From NCBI RefSeq assembly GCF_001550065.1, contig NZ_LRUB01000011.1, forward strand, positions 1 through 64,000: a stretch of DNA of 64,000 nucleotides. The letters run 5' to 3'. The notes under the pieces are model-generated. The model was not told where the DNA came from. It saw nothing but the letters and a program-made list of their open reading frames with translations, and made no database searches. The position numbers and the translations under genes were made by a program. Positions 1-9,054 of the stretch are shown here, piece after piece. This DNA is from Kordiimonas lipolytica. GTDB taxonomy: Bacteria > Pseudomonadota > Alphaproteobacteria > Sphingomonadales > Kordiimonadaceae. Positions within the stretch are counted from its first letter, which is position 1; every line of letters begins with the position of its first letter.

Positions 1-13
1 AAAAGCAGCGGTG

Positions 14-1090
<1,077 letters not shown>

Positions 1091-1120
1091 TTGAACAGGG
1101 GGTGGCCACCCCCTGTTCAA
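1091..1120. repeat. 30-bp perfect palindrome beside the IS110 end
   Basis: Each arm is 15 bases (TTGAACAGGGGGTGG and its exact reverse complement) with no spacer. It lies directly next to the closing stem of the candidate bridge RNA and before the purL terminators. IS110 elements often insert at palindromic intergenic repeats, so this could be the target, the element end, or a structure made of both. I cannot tell which without the other end. Confidence 0.8.
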
Positions 1121-1126
1121 AATCAA

Positions 1127-1162
1127 AGAGGCACGAAGATCATAACAAATCTTCGTGCCTCT
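1127..1162 (-). terminator. Strong hairpin terminator downstream of purL
   Basis: A 14-bp perfect stem (AGAGGCACGAAGAT and complement) with an 8-base loop is followed on the minus strand by TTTGATTTTG. It sits after the purL operon and before the insertion sequence, and would stop purine-operon transcription from entering the IS. Confidence 0.75.
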
Positions 1163-1170
1163 CAATGTAT

Positions 1171-1192
1171 AAGGCGCCGGGTAGGGCGCCTT
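1171..1192 (-). terminator. First hairpin after purL
   Basis: An 8-bp stem (AAGGCGCC/GGCGCCTT) with a 6-base loop lies 27 bases after the purL stop. The T tract is short, so it is either a weak terminator or a 3'-end stabiliser working in tandem with the stronger hairpin at 1127-1162. Confidence 0.5.
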
Positions 1193-1218
1193 TCTGATGA
1201 TTTGATTGTCAGGCCTGC

Positions 1219-3432
1219 TTAAGCCGACAGCGGCTCTTTCGCCATGAAATTCGGCATCCAGCCTTCGTGGGCTGCCGTTAGGTCGCTGAGCGCCAGGTCA
1301 AGCGCGCCGCCGTTCACAGATACACGGTCACCGCCGGTTTCGCCCAGAACCGCGACCGGAATGCCGGCGTCCTTGGCTTCCTGGCGGATCGTCTCTGCCG
1401 TGGCGGCATCGGTTGCCACCAGATAGCGCGCCTGGGTTTCAGACAGAAGCGCCACATGCAGCGGCAGGTCGCCCTCAACGGTCACGTTCACGCCAACCTT
1501 GCCTGCGATTGCCATGTCGGCAAGGGCCGCAATCAGGCCGCCGTCAGACAGGTCATGACAAGTGGAAACCTGGCCATTTTCAATGAGCGCCCGGACGAAA
1601 TCGCCGTTCCGGCGTTCGATATCCAGGTCAACGTGCGGCGGGCAGCCTTCGTTCTTGCCCAGAATCTGCTTCTGGTAGAGGCTTGCTCCCAGCTCGTTCT
1701 TGGTTTCGCCGATCAGCACCACAGTTTGGCCCGGGCCCTCGAACGCGATGGTGGCCATCATGTTGCTGTCAGCCATCACACCCACGCCGCCGATAGCGGG
1801 CGTTGGCAGGATGCCGGAGCCGTTGGTTTCGTTATAAAGCGACACGTTACCGGATACGATCGGGTAATCCAGCGCGCGGCAGGCTTCGCCCATGCCTTCA
1901 AGGCAGCCAACGAACTGGCCCATGATGTCCTTGCGCTCCGGGTTGCCGAAATTGAGGCAGTTGGTGATCGCAAGCGGGGTCGCGCCCACAGCCGTGATGT
2001 TCCGCCATGTCTCAGCCACAGCCTGACGGCCGCCTTCAACAGGGTCGGCATAGCAGTAGCGCGGGGTTACGTCTGTGCTGATTGCCAGCGCTTTTTCCGT
2101 GCCGTGCACACGCACAACAGCCGCGTCGCCACCCGGGCGCTGGATCGTGTCGCCCATCACCATATGGTCATACTGTTCCCAGATCCAGCGGCGGGAACAC
2201 AGGTTCGGGCCGCCGATCAGGTCCATGACGGCCTTATTCAGGTCAGCTGGCGCTTCCACGTCTACCACGTCGCGCTTCGGCGTCGGGATATAGGGGCGCT
2301 CATACTCTGGCGCGTCCTCAACGAGGCTGTTGATCGGCATGTCGCCCACCACTTCGCCGCCGAACTTCAGCGTCAGGTTGCCGGTGTCGGTGATATGGCC
2401 GATCACGGCGAAGTCCAGTTCCCACTTCTCAAAGATGGCTTTGGCCATGTCTTCGCGACCTGGCTTGAGGACCATGAGCATGCGCTCCTGGCTCTCGGAC
2501 AGCATCATCTCGTATGGGAGCATGTTTGCTTCGCGCTGCGGCACTTGATCAAGGTCCAGCTCGAAGCCCACGCCGCCTTTGGACGCCATCTCAACCGATG
2601 ACGACGTCAGGCCAGCCGCGCCCATGTCCTGGATTGCGATGATGGCGTCTGTGGCCATCAGCTCAAGGCAGGCTTCAATCAGCAGCTTTTCGGTGAAGGG
2701 GTCACCCACTTGTACAGTAGGGCGCTTTTCTTCACTGTCTTCGGTGAATTCGGCGGATGCCATGGTGGCGCCGTGGATGCCGTCGCGGCCGGTTTTGGAA
2801 CCCACGTAAACGACAGGGTTACCAACGCCCGCAGCCGCGCAGTAGAAGATCTTGTCCGCATCTGCGAGGCCAACAGTCATGGCGTTCACCAGGATGTTGC
2901 CATTGTAGCTTTCGTCGAAGTTGGTTTCGCCGCCCACGGTGGGTACACCCACGCAGTTGCCGTAACCGCCGATGCCTTCAACCACGCCCGCCAGCAGGTG
3001 GCGGGTTTTCGGGTGGTCAGGCTCGCCGAAGCGGAGCGCGTTCATGTTGGCCACCGGGCGTGCGCCCATAGTGAATACGTCGCGCAGAATGCCGCCCACG
3101 CCCGTTGCCGCGCCCTGGTAAGGCTCGATGTAGGATGGGTGGTTATGGCTTTCCATCTTGAAGATCGCGGCCTGGCCGTCGCCAATGTCGATCACGCCAG
3201 CGTTCTCGCCCGGCCCCTGGATAACCCAAGGCGCCTTGGTCGGCAGCTTCTTCAGGTGGAAGCGGGATGATTTGTAGGAGCAGTGCTCAGACCACATCAC
3301 ACTATAGATGCCAAGCTCTGTATAGTTTGGCTCACGCCCCATGGCGCCGACGATGCGCTGATACTCTTCTTCCGTCAGGCCGTGCTCTTTCACGAGCTCA
3401 GGGGTGATTTGAATTTCGTTACCGGTTTTCAT
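1219..3432 (-). CDS. purL: Phosphoribosylformylglycinamidine synthase subunit PurL
   Basis: PurL converts FGAR, ATP and ammonia to FGAM, step four of de novo purine synthesis, in the cytoplasm. At 737 residues it is the small form that needs PurS and PurQ rather than the ~1300-residue fused enzyme. The conserved [10 protein letters not shown] and [21 protein letters not shown] motifs are in the N-terminal quarter, and the protein has two AIRS-like halves. It is the last gene of the purC-purS-purQ-purL run, 11 bases after purQ, and is followed by two hairpins. No disruption is seen. Confidence 0.97.
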   Translation of the reverse strand: MKTGNEIQITPELVKEHGLTEEEYQRIVGAMGREPNYTELGIYSVMWSEHCSYKSSRFHLKKLPTKAPWVIQGPGENAGVIDIGDGQAAIFKMESHNHPSYIEPYQGAATGVGGILRDVFTMGARPVANMNALRFGEPDHPKTRHLLAGVVEGIGGYGNCVGVPTVGGETNFDESYNGNILVNAMTVGLADADKIFYCAAAGVGNPVVYVGSKTGRDGIHGATMASAEFTEDSEEKRPTVQVGDPFTEKLLIEACLELMATDAIIAIQDMGAAGLTSSSVEMASKGGVGFELDLDQVPQREANMLPYEMMLSESQERMLMVLKPGREDMAKAIFEKWELDFAVIGHITDTGNLTLKFGGEVVGDMPINSLVEDAPEYERPYIPTPKRDVVDVEAPADLNKAVMDLIGGPNLCSRRWIWEQYDHMVMGDTIQRPGGDAAVVRVHGTEKALAISTDVTPRYCYADPVEGGRQAVAETWRNITAVGATPLAITNCLNFGNPERKDIMGQFVGCLEGMGEACRALDYPIVSGNVSLYNETNGSGILPTPAIGGVGVMADSNMMATIAFEGPGQTVVLIGETKNELGASLYQKQILGKNEGCPPHVDLDIERRNGDFVRALIENGQVSTCHDLSDGGLIAALADMAIAGKVGVNVTVEGDLPLHVALLSETQARYLVATDAATAETIRQEAKDAGIPVAVLGETGGDRVSVNGGALDLALSDLTAAHEGWMPNFMAKEPLSA

Positions 3433-3443
3433 GTCTCTTCCCC

Positions 3444-4106
3444 TTAGCCCAGTCGGTTCATGACGGATTCGAACAGCTTGCGGCCGTCAGAGCCGCCCAA
3501 TGCTGGTTCGATCATGCGCTCAGGGTGAGGCATCATGCCAAGGACGTTGCCTTTGGCGTTGGTGATGCCGGCGATGCGGCGCTGCGCGCCGTTGATGTCC
3601 TCGGCGTACTTGAATGCCACCTGGCCTTCGCCTTCCATGCGGTCGAGCGTCTCCTTGTCGGCGAAATAGTTGCCGTCATGGTGCGCCACAGGAATGGTGA
3701 TTTCTTCGCCCGCCGCGTATGCGTTGGTGAACATGGTGTCGGCGTTTTCCACCGTCATCTTCACGTCCTTGCACACGAAATGCAGGCCCGCATTACGCAT
3801 CAGGGCGCCCGGCAGCAGGCCGGTTTCCGTCAGGATCTGGAAGCCGTTACACACGCCGAAAGTGGGCACGCCCGCTTCCGCGCGCTTGATGACCTCTTTC
3901 ATGATGTGCGAGCGCGCGCTCATGGCGCCGCAGCGAAGATAGTCGCCATAGGAGAAACCGCCTGGCAGGGCAATGAAATCGACCTTGTCGAAGTCATACT
4001 CCTGGTGCCAGACCATGAGTGGCTTTTGCCCTGTGATCTTCTCTAGGGCGACAGCCATATCCCGGTCGCAGTTCGATCCCGGGAAAACGATAACCGCGGA
4101 TTTCAT
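3444..4106 (-). CDS. purQ: FGAM synthase glutaminase subunit PurQ
   Basis: PurQ hydrolyses glutamine and passes ammonia to PurL. The 220-residue class I amidotransferase shows [13 protein letters not shown] at 49-61, the nucleophile Cys86 in GVCNGFQ, and the C-terminal MMPHPER motif supplying the His and Glu of the triad. It lies 5 bases after purS and 11 before purL, consistent with an operon and an equimolar complex. Confidence 0.97.
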   Translation of the reverse strand: MKSAVIVFPGSNCDRDMAVALEKITGQKPLMVWHQEYDFDKVDFIALPGGFSYGDYLRCGAMSARSHIMKEVIKRAEAGVPTFGVCNGFQILTETGLLPGALMRNAGLHFVCKDVKMTVENADTMFTNAYAAGEEITIPVAHHDGNYFADKETLDRMEGEGQVAFKYAEDINGAQRRIAGITNAKGNVLGMMPHPERMIEPALGGSDGRKLFESVMNRLG

Positions 4107-4111
4107 GTGTT

Positions 4112-4351
4112 CTACTCCAGATCGATGGAATAGTTTTCAATCACGGTATTGGCCAGAAGCTTGCGGCACATTTCGTCCACTTCCTTTTCCGCCGACGCGC
4201 GATCCGTGGACTTGAGGTCCAGCTCGATATATTTGCCTTGGCGGGCGGCTTCGACACCGTCAAATCCCATGTTGCCGAGCGCATGCTCGATGGCTTTGCC
4301 TTGAGGGTCCAGAACGCCGTTTTTAAGGGTTACGTGAATGCGGGCTTTCAT
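4112..4351 (-). CDS. purS: FGAM synthase subunit PurS
   Basis: PurS is the small structural subunit that bridges PurQ and PurL and channels ammonia. The 79-residue product starts MKARIHVTL and contains the family pattern [21 protein letters not shown]. An in-frame GTG three codons upstream (4358-4360) is a possible alternative start; I chose the ATG because family members begin at this methionine and it has AAGTGAG at a normal distance. It sits between purC and purQ. Confidence 0.93.
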   Translation of the reverse strand: MKARIHVTLKNGVLDPQGKAIEHALGNMGFDGVEAARQGKYIELDLKSTDRASAEKEVDEMCRKLLANTVIENYSIDLE

Positions 4352-4421
4352 TGGGCTCACTTTCTTTCAGTCAGGTAATTGTGCCGTTAGGCTTTGGGCT
4401 TACAAAAGGTTGGACCAGAAG

Positions 4422-5195
4422 CTACTGCTTCTGGCCCTTGTTCTGATGGTCTGCAATTTCGGTGATGTCCGCGTTCGGCAGAATGCCAAGACGGCGCGCG
4501 ACTTCCTGATAGGCTTCCATTTCGCCCCCAAGGTCGCGGCGGAAGCGGTCTTTATCCAGCTTCTCACCGGTTTTCATGTCCCACAGGCGACAGCCGTCCG
4601 GGCTGATCTCATCCGCGAGAATGGTGATGCAGTCTTCGCCTTCATACAGGCGGCCGAATTCCAGCTTGAAATCCACAAGCTTGATGCCGATGCCCGCGAA
4701 AAGGCCGGAGAGGAAATCGTTGATGCGGAGCGCATAGTGGGTCATTTCCTCAAGCTCGATCTCATCGGCCCAGCCGAATGCCAGAACATGCTCTTCGGAG
4801 ATCAGCGGGTCGCCCAGCTCGTCCGACTTGTAGCAGAACTCAACAATCGGGCGTGGCAGCGGCGTGCCTTCGTCGATGCCGAGGCGCTTGGAGATGCCGC
4901 CTGCTGCGATATTGCGAACAATCACTTCAACCGGAATGATCTCAACAGCCTTCACAAGCTGCTCACGCATGGACGTGCGCTCGATAAAGTGCGTTGGGAC
5001 GCCGATGTCGGCGAGGGCGGTGAAGATATATTCAGAGATATGGTTGTTCACCACGCCTTTGCCTGCGAGCGTGCCTTTTTTCTCGGCATTGAACGCAGTG
5101 GCGTCATCTTTGAAATATTGGATAATGGTGCCGGGCTCAGGGCCTTCGAACAGAACTTTGGCCTTGCCTTCGTAAATCTTGTTGCGGCGGGACAT
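4422..5195 (-). CDS. purC: SAICAR synthetase PurC
   Basis: PurC joins CAIR and aspartate to make SAICAR in purine synthesis. The 257-residue protein begins [13 protein letters not shown], with the KIYEGKAK motif near the N-terminus and [13 protein letters not shown] and VDFKLEFG further on, all typical of the family. The start at 5193-5195 is preceded by AGAGG at good spacing; the open frame extends 40 codons upstream but that part does not resemble PurC. It heads the purC-purS-purQ-purL group, 70 bases before purS. Confidence 0.96.
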   Translation of the reverse strand: MSRRNKIYEGKAKVLFEGPEPGTIIQYFKDDATAFNAEKKGTLAGKGVVNNHISEYIFTALADIGVPTHFIERTSMREQLVKAVEIIPVEVIVRNIAAGGISKRLGIDEGTPLPRPIVEFCYKSDELGDPLISEEHVLAFGWADEIELEEMTHYALRINDFLSGLFAGIGIKLVDFKLEFGRLYEGEDCITILADEISPDGCRLWDMKTGEKLDKDRFRRDLGGEMEAYQEVARRLGILPNADITEIADHQNKGQKQ

Positions 5196-5408
5196 ATATT
5201 GCCTCTTTTCCTCAGTTTGAGGGATGTCAGTGGGTTGCGCGGGCGCGAACATAAGGGAAAAGGTTCCCTGCGACAATCTTTCTGTAACAAATAACAATAA
5301 GTTTCGTGTAAGCATTGGAAAAGGGCGCAGAAATTTCCTTTATTGACGGATGCGCTATGCTATTTTACTGGGGTCTCAGTTAGAGACTCGGATAAGAGGA
5401 AAGTACCA

Positions 5409-5735
5409 ATGACCACGTTCGACGGCCGCGAGAAGGCTTTTGAAGATAAATTTGCCCATGACGAGAGCATGATGTTCAAGGCTCGTGCCCGCCGTAACCG
5501 CCTGCTTGGCGAGTGGCTGGCGTCTGAGATGGGCCTTTCGGGTGACGATGTTGCGACTTATGCCAAAGAGGTCGTGAAATCCGACCTGGAAGAAGATGGC
5601 GACGAGGACGTGATTCGCAAGGTAATGGCGGATATTGAAGGCAAAGGCCTGGATATTTCCCGTCACCGTATCGAAAAACACCTTGAAGAAATGATGGACG
5701 AAGCCCGCCGCCAGATCATGGCGGAAGTGAAGTAA
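5409..5735 (+). CDS. F1Fo-ATPase inhibitor zeta subunit (DUF1476)
   Basis: This 108-residue acidic and basic helical protein matches the alphaproteobacterial zeta subunit family, which blocks ATP hydrolysis by the F1 motor. The N-terminal FDGREKAFEDKFAHDE segment is the inhibitory region in characterised members; it is followed by FKARARRNRLLGEWLA. The ATG at 5409 has AGAGGA at good spacing; the frame continues upstream without family likeness. The gene is divergent from purC and ends in a strong terminator, so it is probably monocistronic. Confidence 0.93.
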   Translation: MTTFDGREKAFEDKFAHDESMMFKARARRNRLLGEWLASEMGLSGDDVATYAKEVVKSDLEEDGDEDVIRKVMADIEGKGLDISRHRIEKHLEEMMDEARRQIMAEVK

Positions 5736-5754
5736 GGCACGCCCTTAAAATCGA

Positions 5755-5791
5755 ATAAGAAAAAGGCCGGATCGCTCCGGCCTTTTTTGTT
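5755..5791 (+). terminator. Rho-independent terminator after the zeta subunit gene
   Basis: The hairpin GGCCGGA-tcgc-TCCGGCC is preceded by AAAAA and followed by six T. A near-identical copy lies after the next gene (7380-7417), so the two form a direct repeat of about 37 bp. Confidence 0.92.
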
Positions 5792-5925
5792 CTCTGGGGC
5801 ATTGACCTAGAGGCCTTCGCCAGCGCGCACAGGGCCTATTGTTACCCTTCGCGCTTGATGGTCGGGGGCAAGCTGACTATGGTGCGCCCGAAAACTAAGC
5901 CGATTCTTGATGTAGGAGTGTCTGA

Positions 5926-7356
5926 ATGGTTGATGGGTGGCCTTGTTATGCGCGGATTGACGGCCCGCTGGTGATCGTTGGGTTTGGTTCGATCGGGCAG
6001 GGGCTTTTGCCCCTCATTCTCAGGCACTTCGAGGTGCAACGCGACAATATCGTCATCGTGTCCGCCGACGAACGCGGCCAGGATGTGGCGAGCGAGCACG
6101 GCATCCGTTTCATCAGGGAACCGCTGACGCCTTCGAACCTTGAGGCAGTGCTTGCGCCGCTGTTTGACCGCGCGGGCGGTTTCCTGGTGAACCTGTCGGT
6201 TGAGGTTGAGAGCATGTCGCTGGTGCGCTTCTGCCACAAGGTGGACGCCCTTTATATCGATACCTGTATTGAACCCTGGCCGGGCCGCTATGAGGACCCG
6301 GACAGCCCGATGGGCCTTCGGACCAACTATTCGATCCGCGAAGACGCGCTGGCGATGCGTGACAGCCTCAAGGGCGGCCCCACGGCCATTCTTGCGCACG
6401 GTGCGAACCCAGGGCTGGTGAGCCATTTTGTCAAACAGGCGCTCCTCAATATCGCGGCGGACTGCGGCCTTGAGGTGAGTGTTCCTGAAACCCGGCAGGG
6501 CTGGGGCGAGCTTGCGCGTAAGCTGGGCGTCAAGGGCATCCATATCGCCGAGCGTGACACGCAGGTGGCGGATGAGAAGAAGCAGAAGGGCGAGTTCGTC
6601 AACACATGGTCCATCGACGGCTTCCTGGCCGAAGGTCTGCAGCCAGCCGAGCTTGGCTGGGGCACGCACGAAGGCTATCTGCCGGCGAACGCGGCCGAAC
6701 ATGTCTTCGGCTGCCGCGCGGCCATTTACCTGAAGAAGCCGGGCGCTTCCACGCGCGTGCGCAGCTGGACGCCGATGGCAGGCTCCATGACCGGGTTCCT
6801 GATCACCCACAATGAGGCCATCTCGATCGCCGACTATTTCAGCCTGTTCGATGCTGACGAGCGCGTGACCTACCGGCCCACCTGCCACTATGTCTATCAC
6901 CCCTGTGATGATGCCGTGCTGTCCTTGCATGAACTTGAGGGCAACGCCTTTGAAGCCCAGACCAAGCACCGCCTGATCTGCGACGAGATCACCGACGGCG
7001 TTGATGAGCTGGGCGTGCTGGTATACGGCCATGAGAAGAACGCCTACTGGTACGGCTCGCAGCTGTCGATCCATGAAACGCGGGAGTTGATCCCGCACCA
7101 GAATGCGACAGGGCTTCAGGTAACAGCGACCGTGCTTGCCGGCATGGTGTGGGCGATCGAAAACCCCAAGCGCGGCCTTGTGGAAGCTGACGAGATCGAT
7201 TTCAAGCGAATCCTTGATATCGCAGGCCCATACCTGGGGCCGGTTGTGGGGGAATACACAGACTGGACGCCGCTGGACGGTCGCACCAACTGGATTTTCC
7301 CGGAAGAGATCGATGAAAGCGACCCCTGGCGCTTCACCAACGTGTTGCTGCGCTGA
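5926..7356 (+). CDS. hss: Homospermidine synthase
   Basis: The enzyme makes sym-homospermidine from putrescine in an NAD-dependent reaction and gives many alphaproteobacteria their main polyamine. The 476-residue protein has an N-terminal Rossmann segment VIVGFGSIGQGLLPL (residues 16-30), then conserved YIDTCIEPWPGRY and HGANPGLVSHFVKQAL blocks of the family. The start has TAGGAG at good spacing. It is flanked by twin terminators, so it is a self-contained unit. The opposite strand holds a long open frame that is a composition artefact. Confidence 0.94.
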   Translation: MVDGWPCYARIDGPLVIVGFGSIGQGLLPLILRHFEVQRDNIVIVSADERGQDVASEHGIRFIREPLTPSNLEAVLAPLFDRAGGFLVNLSVEVESMSLVRFCHKVDALYIDTCIEPWPGRYEDPDSPMGLRTNYSIREDALAMRDSLKGGPTAILAHGANPGLVSHFVKQALLNIAADCGLEVSVPETRQGWGELARKLGVKGIHIAERDTQVADEKKQKGEFVNTWSIDGFLAEGLQPAELGWGTHEGYLPANAAEHVFGCRAAIYLKKPGASTRVRSWTPMAGSMTGFLITHNEAISIADYFSLFDADERVTYRPTCHYVYHPCDDAVLSLHELEGNAFEAQTKHRLICDEITDGVDELGVLVYGHEKNAYWYGSQLSIHETRELIPHQNATGLQVTATVLAGMVWAIENPKRGLVEADEIDFKRILDIAGPYLGPVVGEYTDWTPLDGRTNWIFPEEIDESDPWRFTNVLLR

Positions 7357-7379
7357 CGCGCAAAGTTCGCCAATATTGG

Positions 7380-7417
7380 ATAAGAAAAAGGCCGGATCGT
7401 TCCGGCCTTTTTTTGTT
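7380..7417 (+). terminator. Rho-independent terminator after hss
   Basis: The stem GGCCGGA/TCCGGCC with loop TCGT is preceded by AAAAA and followed by seven T. It differs from the terminator at 5755-5791 by one loop base and one T. Confidence 0.92.
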
Positions 7418-7476
7418 GGGGCAAGGGGCAAGCCTGGGTGGGGAGTTCAGGGGCAACATTCGGCCAGAAGCGGACA

Positions 7477-7506
7477 TTGTAGATCGCTTCGTCTGGTGCT
7501 TATATA
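7477..7506 (+). promoter_or_regulatory. Candidate sigma-70 promoter in the hss-MFS gap
   Basis: TTGTAG (7477-7482) and TATATA (7501-7506) are separated by 18 bases. It would start transcription near 7513, well short of any coding start, and reads into the hairpin at 7579-7599. Confidence 0.4.
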
Positions 7507-7512
7507 TGTATT

Positions 7513-7601
7513 CTGCAGGCACTGCTGAATAAGAATTCTTGAATTTGAGGGTCGAAAGTGGCCGTCGTTAGGGAATCGGGCCGGAGTTTTCCGGCCTTTC
7601 T
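7513..7601 (+). ncRNA. Possible short untranslated RNA
   Basis: Between the candidate promoter at 7477-7506 and a terminator-like hairpin (GGCCGGA/TCCGGCC, 7579-7596, then TTTC) lies about 90 bases with no credible reading frame. It contains a small GCAG/CTGC hairpin and the palindrome AAGAATTCTT (7531-7540). This could be a small RNA or an attenuated leader of the MFS gene. Support is limited to the promoter-terminator arrangement. Confidence 0.3.
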
Positions 7602-7707
7602 TATTTGCCGCATAGAACAGATACCGCTGTTGAGTTATTGGTGCTCACGGCTTAAAACCGGTCGAAATCCTTTTCAGGCCCGGCGCGGCGCAACAATCGG
7701 ATAGACT

Positions 7708-8886
7708 ATGCCTATTTTGTTTCTGGTCGTGTTTCTTGTGATGGCAGGCTTTGCCATGCTGCTGCCGTCCATCATGTATGTTCTGGAAAACCTTGGTGCC
7801 AGTCAGGCGGAGGCAACGCCGATCCTTGCGAGCTACAGCCTTTCCCAGTTTATCATCGGCCCGGTGTGGGGGCGACTGTCTGACTGGTTCGGGCGTCGGC
7901 CGATCCTGATTATCACGCTTCTTGGCGCATCTGCCTGTTACCTGTTCCTGGCGACCATGGCAGACACGCCCGCACTTGTGCTGCTGGGACTGACACTGGT
8001 GGGGATATTTTCGGGAAACACGTCCGTAGTGATGGCGGCGGTGAGCGACCTGACGAGCGCGGAGAACCGCGCAAAGGGCATGGGGCTGATGGGGGCCGGT
8101 ATTGGCCTGGCCTTCACTCTTGGTCCGCCGCTGGGTGGTGTGGTTGGTGGAAGCGATGCAGCCACGGCCACCATATCCGTATCCGCCGCGATTGCAGCGG
8201 GGCTGTTGCTCACAGGGGCGCTGGTGGTTGCGGTGCTGTTCCGGGAAAGCCACGCGGAGCATGAAGAAGACCGGGGGCAGATCAGCCGCCTTGAGGCCTT
8301 CGGCCGCATCCGTACACGCCCGATCCTGATGCAGATCTGCCTGATGATGCTGATGTTCACTGTGCCGCTTTCGATGATGGAATCGGTGCTCAGCTACTTC
8401 ATGGAAACGCGTTACGCCTGGGGGCCGCCGGATATGGGCAAGCTCTTTCTGGTGATTGGCCTGGTGCTGATGGTGGTACAGGGCGGGCTGATTGGGCGGC
8501 TGAACAACCGGTTCGGTGAAATTTCGCTGGCGCGGGCAGGGGTGTTTTTCATGGGGCTGGGCCTGTTCCTGATCTTGATCGTGCCCACTGCCGGCCTTGT
8601 GTTCATCGGCATTGCCGCCACAAGCGTGGGTACCGCGCTTTTCAATACGTCCATGTCGGCGCTGGCATCGCACCGGGCGAAGCCGACTGAGCGCGGTGCA
8701 GTGATGGGGGTGTTCCAGTCCATGCAGTCGCTCGGGCGTTCCACCGGACCGCTGGCTGCGGGGCTTCTCAATCAGGAACTGAATGGCTTGCCGCTTCTGG
8801 CTGGTGGGTTGATTATGGTGTTGGTGCTTCTGTGGGTGGTGTCCCTGCACCGGCAGATCGACCGGGTTGGCATCGTGAAAACATAG
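7708..8886 (+). CDS. MFS drug:H+ antiporter (DHA1/TetA-like)
   Basis: This 392-residue protein has about 12 hydrophobic segments and the two signatures of proton-driven drug exporters: motif A GRLSDWFGRRP (about 55-65) and motif C GAGIGLAFTLGPPLGG (about 129-144), which mark the TetA/Bcr side of the superfamily. Substrate cannot be told from sequence. The likely role is export of a toxic or signalling small molecule from the cytoplasm. The ribosome-binding site is weak. It stands alone, with the amidohydrolase 168 bases downstream under its own control region. Confidence 0.85.
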   Translation: MPILFLVVFLVMAGFAMLLPSIMYVLENLGASQAEATPILASYSLSQFIIGPVWGRLSDWFGRRPILIITLLGASACYLFLATMADTPALVLLGLTLVGIFSGNTSVVMAAVSDLTSAENRAKGMGLMGAGIGLAFTLGPPLGGVVGGSDAATATISVSAAIAAGLLLTGALVVAVLFRESHAEHEEDRGQISRLEAFGRIRTRPILMQICLMMLMFTVPLSMMESVLSYFMETRYAWGPPDMGKLFLVIGLVLMVVQGGLIGRLNNRFGEISLARAGVFFMGLGLFLILIVPTAGLVFIGIAATSVGTALFNTSMSALASHRAKPTERGAVMGVFQSMQSLGRSTGPLAAGLLNQELNGLPLLAGGLIMVLVLLWVVSLHRQIDRVGIVKT

Positions 8887-8903
8887 CTGTTCATTGGCGG
8901 CTT

Positions 8904-8917
8904 GTAAGTGATCACAA
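8904..8917. promoter_or_regulatory. GTGATCAC palindrome, upstream copy
   Basis: The core GTGATCAC sits in GTAAGTGATCACAA, 18 bases after the MFS stop. A longer copy of the same core lies at 9025-9038 just before the amidohydrolase start. A repeated symmetric motif at both sides of a promoter region suggests the operator of a dimeric repressor; the regulator is unknown. Confidence 0.45.
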
Positions 8918-8987
8918 TCTTGACGAGTTGGTCAGGCTGTGGGCGCCGGATTTTTCAATATATCTCCTGAATTACTCAGATAATCTT

Positions 8988-9001
8988 TTGCATTAATGCA
9001 A
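8988..9001. promoter_or_regulatory. TTGCATTAATGCAA palindrome
   Basis: A perfect 14-base palindrome in the amidohydrolase control region, between the two GTGATCAC sites. It may be a separate operator or overlap the promoter. Confidence 0.4.
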
Positions 9002-9024
9002 GTTTTTCGATATCGTTTCCTTTA

Positions 9025-9038
9025 AATGTGATCACATT
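9025..9038. promoter_or_regulatory. AATGTGATCACATT palindrome, candidate operator
   Basis: A perfect 14-base palindrome 17 bases upstream of the amidohydrolase start codon, directly before the ribosome-binding site. Position fits repression by a dimeric regulator. It shares TGATCAC with the copy at 8904-8917. Confidence 0.5.
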
Positions 9039-9054
9039 ATCAAGGGGAATGAGG

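Noticed and set aside
1456..2601. 381-codon plus-strand frame over purL
   Set aside because: Antisense to PurL; no motif and no ribosome site.
5842..7431. 529-codon open frame on the minus strand over hss
   Set aside because: It is antisense to a well-matched homospermidine synthase and runs over both the 7380-7417 terminator and hss. Its protein has no family likeness, so it is a G+C third-position shadow.
7645..8850. 401-codon minus-strand frame over the MFS exporter
   Set aside because: The product is rich in His, Gln and Arg with no domain, while the plus strand has clear MFS motifs A and C.
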